Shown here in pieces: positions 61,266 to 64,000 of a stretch of DNA of 64,000 nt (position 1 is its first letter; each line of letters begins with the position of its first letter). The stretch is taken from assembly GCA_033026295.1 (NCBI GenBank), contig CM065182.1:8928001-8992000 (forward strand), in the 5' to 3' direction. Source of the DNA: Channa striata. Taxonomy: Eukaryota > Chordata > Actinopteri > Anabantiformes > Channidae. The notes beneath the pieces were generated by a model that saw only the letters and a program-made list of their open reading frames with translations, did not search any database and was not told the origin of the DNA. Position numbers and translations under genes: made by a program.

Positions 61266-63834
61266 TCATTCGTCTTCATCCTCACTATCGGCCTCTTCTT
61301 TTTTATTTTCAGTCTCCTTGGGTGGTGTGACAGGAGGAGGAAGGTCCAAACGAGCCCATGACATGGCCTCAGATTTTTTCATGGCCACCTCAATTTTGGC
61401 TGCCATCATGTTTACTATACTTTTACTTACATTTATCACCTAAGATGAAGGCAAAAGACACGAGAAATAAACTGCATTAAAACTTTTAGTAAAGAAGGGA
61501 GTCACATGATAATTAAATAAATCCATATTCCGGTCTACAGTATATTTAAAATTTTTAACTCTACAGCCAAGCAGAGTTATTTTTCAAAATTATCATCCAA
61601 AATTATTTCAAATAAAACTGTGGTGTCACATAAGGGCACTTGCCTACCTATTAAAACCCACTACTGTCAGGCAGTAATGTTTTACATGTAAATACTTACT
61701 CCCCACAAGCTGATTTTCTGCTCAAAATCCTTGTCTCCATCAAATACAACATGGATGTTGAGCTAAGGAGAAACGAGAGAAATAAACATTAAATTGGAAA
61801 AGTAAAAGACGGCAGTTTAAATTTGGCCAGAAACCAGCTGTCAATCATCCCTCACCGTGGTGCTGTTTGCCTCCACGTAGCTTAACTCTGGGACGGCGTT
61901 TTTGGCGTAGATCGAGATGATGACCTGTGACCCAGTCTGATGCCAGTCGAACCGACATGGAACCACTTTCTTACCCTGAAAGATCCCTTTAGTGATTATT
62001 TCTTACACAAATTCAAATTTCAAGCATTCAGTCTATCACCACACACCACTATACTGAGTCCCAGCTGAGGCTCTTGTACACAGACTTGTGCAAATAAAAA
62101 TTTACTTGCCATCAGGTGAGTACACCTACCTCATCCTTTTTCCTCCATAGATGTGCTCCCTTTGTGCAGCCCTCTTGAGACAGGAAAGTATTAAAGTCAG
62201 AGGTTTTCCTCTTACAGCAGCTCCAGTATTTCATCCTGAAGACACAGGAAAGACAGACACACTAGAGTTTTAAGGTGAACGGCAGAGTTGGATTTCAGGA
62301 TTGAATTATAAAATGATTAACGAATAAAGTTAAAAATAATGAATAAAACTAACCCTTCATGGAAGATTGGGACTCCAGAATGGTACAGGCACACATCAGA
62401 ATCGCTTGCCTGGCCTTCAAAACTCTGCAAATACCAAGTGTGTTTAGAATTACTGAAGCTATTCTTATTAAAAATACAAATAAGATAAGATAGCATCATT
62501 GCAATGATGCAATCTCCAACTAATGTAGCTCTCAGATAATAGAGGCAGGATTCATAACGATGCGATTGATCTTGTCCAGTTTTGTCATGTCTTTAGAGAA
62601 AAATGAAACCTCAATAACTATTGCACATTAAAGCTATAGTCCATGATTCGGGCAAAATGCTGTATGAAGTTTGTATCACCATCTAAATAAATCAACAACT
62701 TTCCTTAGTGTTGTGTAACCATACTCCCCCAGAGTTCGCTAATGCGAGTTGCCATGGCCAGAATATTGGGGACAGTCAGGTAAAATGCCATCAAATGAAC
62801 ATGAACATGATATAAAAAGTTATGCTGCTGGTGTTTTGTTCACAGCACATTAAAGCAAATGGAGCCAAATAAAACTGCTGTGCACATTATGGTGGACATT
62901 TGCATTCTCAAATGTAAAGTATGAAGAAGGTAACAATCCAGTCCATTTATGAAAGAGTGCCGTTATCTTGCTGTCAGCCTAGTGTGTGCACTGAAAAATA
63001 TTCCAGTATTCAAAAGTGTACCGTGTACTAATCAGCTGTGTTTTCCCACAGCTTTTCTGTTGACTGAACACTAACAATGGACGGAAAAAAGGGGAAGATT
63101 AGGGTATTTTGCTGAGTATAACAATATGTGTAATGAATTAGAATCATTGACTATACCTTTATAGCCAAAATCATATTTCTGGATGTCATTGGGATGACAG
63201 GGGTGAAAGTACATTGAGTAATGATACTTAACTCTGCTCTCTAACAAAGATCTTGGGAAAAAAATAAGTGCAACATTGAAATCTCTCAAACCTGATGTAA
63301 CAGCTAAAAGCAGGCAATAAGACAACACCTCATGGCTTTCAAGTTAATGAGTTTAAAAGCAATTTATGTTAAACATAAATTCTCCAAGCTTCTAGCAAAT
63401 TTCACTGCAAATTTTCCTCACAATTTAAGCTTGAATTCTAGGGTAACGGTTTTATTAGTTTGAGCAGAAAAAAAAAAAAACATGTTTTCCATCCATCCAA
63501 AAATGGAGGTGGAGAAAATGAGATATAAACGTTACTCAGAGAAGTTAGTTCTTTTGGGGCATTACAATTTATATATCAGGAATCCTTTTGGATATATAGT
63601 TTTTATTTTATTTTAATTAAACAAGTATTTAAGTATGTGAATTACACAGCTTAAAAATATATTTCCCAGGTGCTCATTCCAAAGCTCTACAGACACATTT
63701 CATCACAATTTTCATCAGCCTGATAATTTTATCCAGAAAGTCTTCCATATCACAAAATGACAAAAACTCACTTACTTTAGTACATCCTCCGTTTTTGCAG
63801 GATGTTCCAATCTTGATCTCATCACTATCTTCCT
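61266..63834 (-). CDS. chordc1: CHORD-domain protein CHORDC1 (HSP90 co-chaperone), 3' part; 5' exons lie right of the window
   Basis: Exons on the minus strand: 63776-63834, 62354-62424, 62130-62235, 61856-61975, 61700-61762 and 61266-61439, all in one frame (about 196 residues). They encode the second zinc-binding CHORD domain (EIKIGTSCKNGGCTK, CLYHSGVPIFHEGMKYWSCC, DFNTFLSQEGCTKGAHLW) and the CS/p23-like domain (VVPCRFDWHQTGSQVIISIY, LNIHVVFDGDKDFEQKISLW, NMMAAKIEVAMKKSEAMSWA), then an acidic tail ending EADSEDEDE. The cytosolic protein binds HSP90 in an ATP/ADP-sensitive way and restrains ROCK activity in mammals. Cysteines and histidines of CHORD II are intact. CHORD I is outside the window. 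Confidence 0.94.
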
Positions 63835-64000
63835 CTACAAAGATAAAAGGGAGAGACTGAGTTTTGGCATCTATATATTGAGTATCATATTTAAAAAATG
63901 CATCCAAAATTACGATGCGCTACCCTCTCCCTGTAAGGATTTACACAAAGACCGTTCATTAACTTTCACCTTCCTGTGCTGTAACTAGATGTGGATGTTC

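Noticed and set aside
1..64000. A novel multi-gene defence-type or mobile system, CRISPR array or tRNA cluster
   Set aside because: All sizeable conserved coding sequence is explained by seven known vertebrate genes. Tandem repeats are simple microsatellites, and no spaced repeat array or convincing tRNA fold was seen by eye.

Overview
The window is ordinary nuclear DNA of a ray-finned (teleost) fish. It is AT-rich, with GT-AG introns of about 90 bp to 7 kb, many (CA)n, (CT)n and (GA)n microsatellites, and remnants of repeats typical of fish genomes. It carries seven protein-coding genes, all recognised from spliced exon translations. There is no bacterial, viral or CRISPR content, and I saw no convincing RNA gene.

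Left half, plus strand. The 3' part of grik1 (kainate receptor GluK1, 58-7777) includes the pore exon and two alternative C-terminal exons. Next is map3k7cl (TAK1 C-terminal-like coiled-coil protein, 13346-21374), with a CpG-rich promoter and noncoding first exon near 12.2-12.6 kb. Then comes bach1 (BTB-bZIP haem-sensing repressor, 23570-27000), whose large middle exon contains a frame break. Human orthologues of these three genes lie together on chromosome 21q21.

Right half. On the minus strand are rab38 (32477-35696) and a complete, intron-rich grm5 (mGluR5, 39580-53432). tyr (tyrosinase, 56451-59293) is on the plus strand, head-to-head with grm5. The 3' part of chordc1 (61266-63834, minus strand) runs off the right edge. 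Human orthologues of these four genes lie together on 11q14. The join between the two conserved blocks is in the gene-free stretch 27.0-32.5 kb.

Functional themes. Two genes encode synaptic glutamate receptors, one ionotropic and one metabotropic. Two belong to the same pigment-cell pathway: Rab38 delivers tyrosinase to melanosomes. MITF-type E-boxes lie close to the starts of both pigment genes.

Most notable observations: grik1 encodes arginine (CGG) in the genome at the pore Q/R site, which mammals create by RNA editing; bach1 has a one-base frame defect in this sequence; and the grm5 transmembrane region is split over several small exons. I did not find a previously undescribed multi-gene system.
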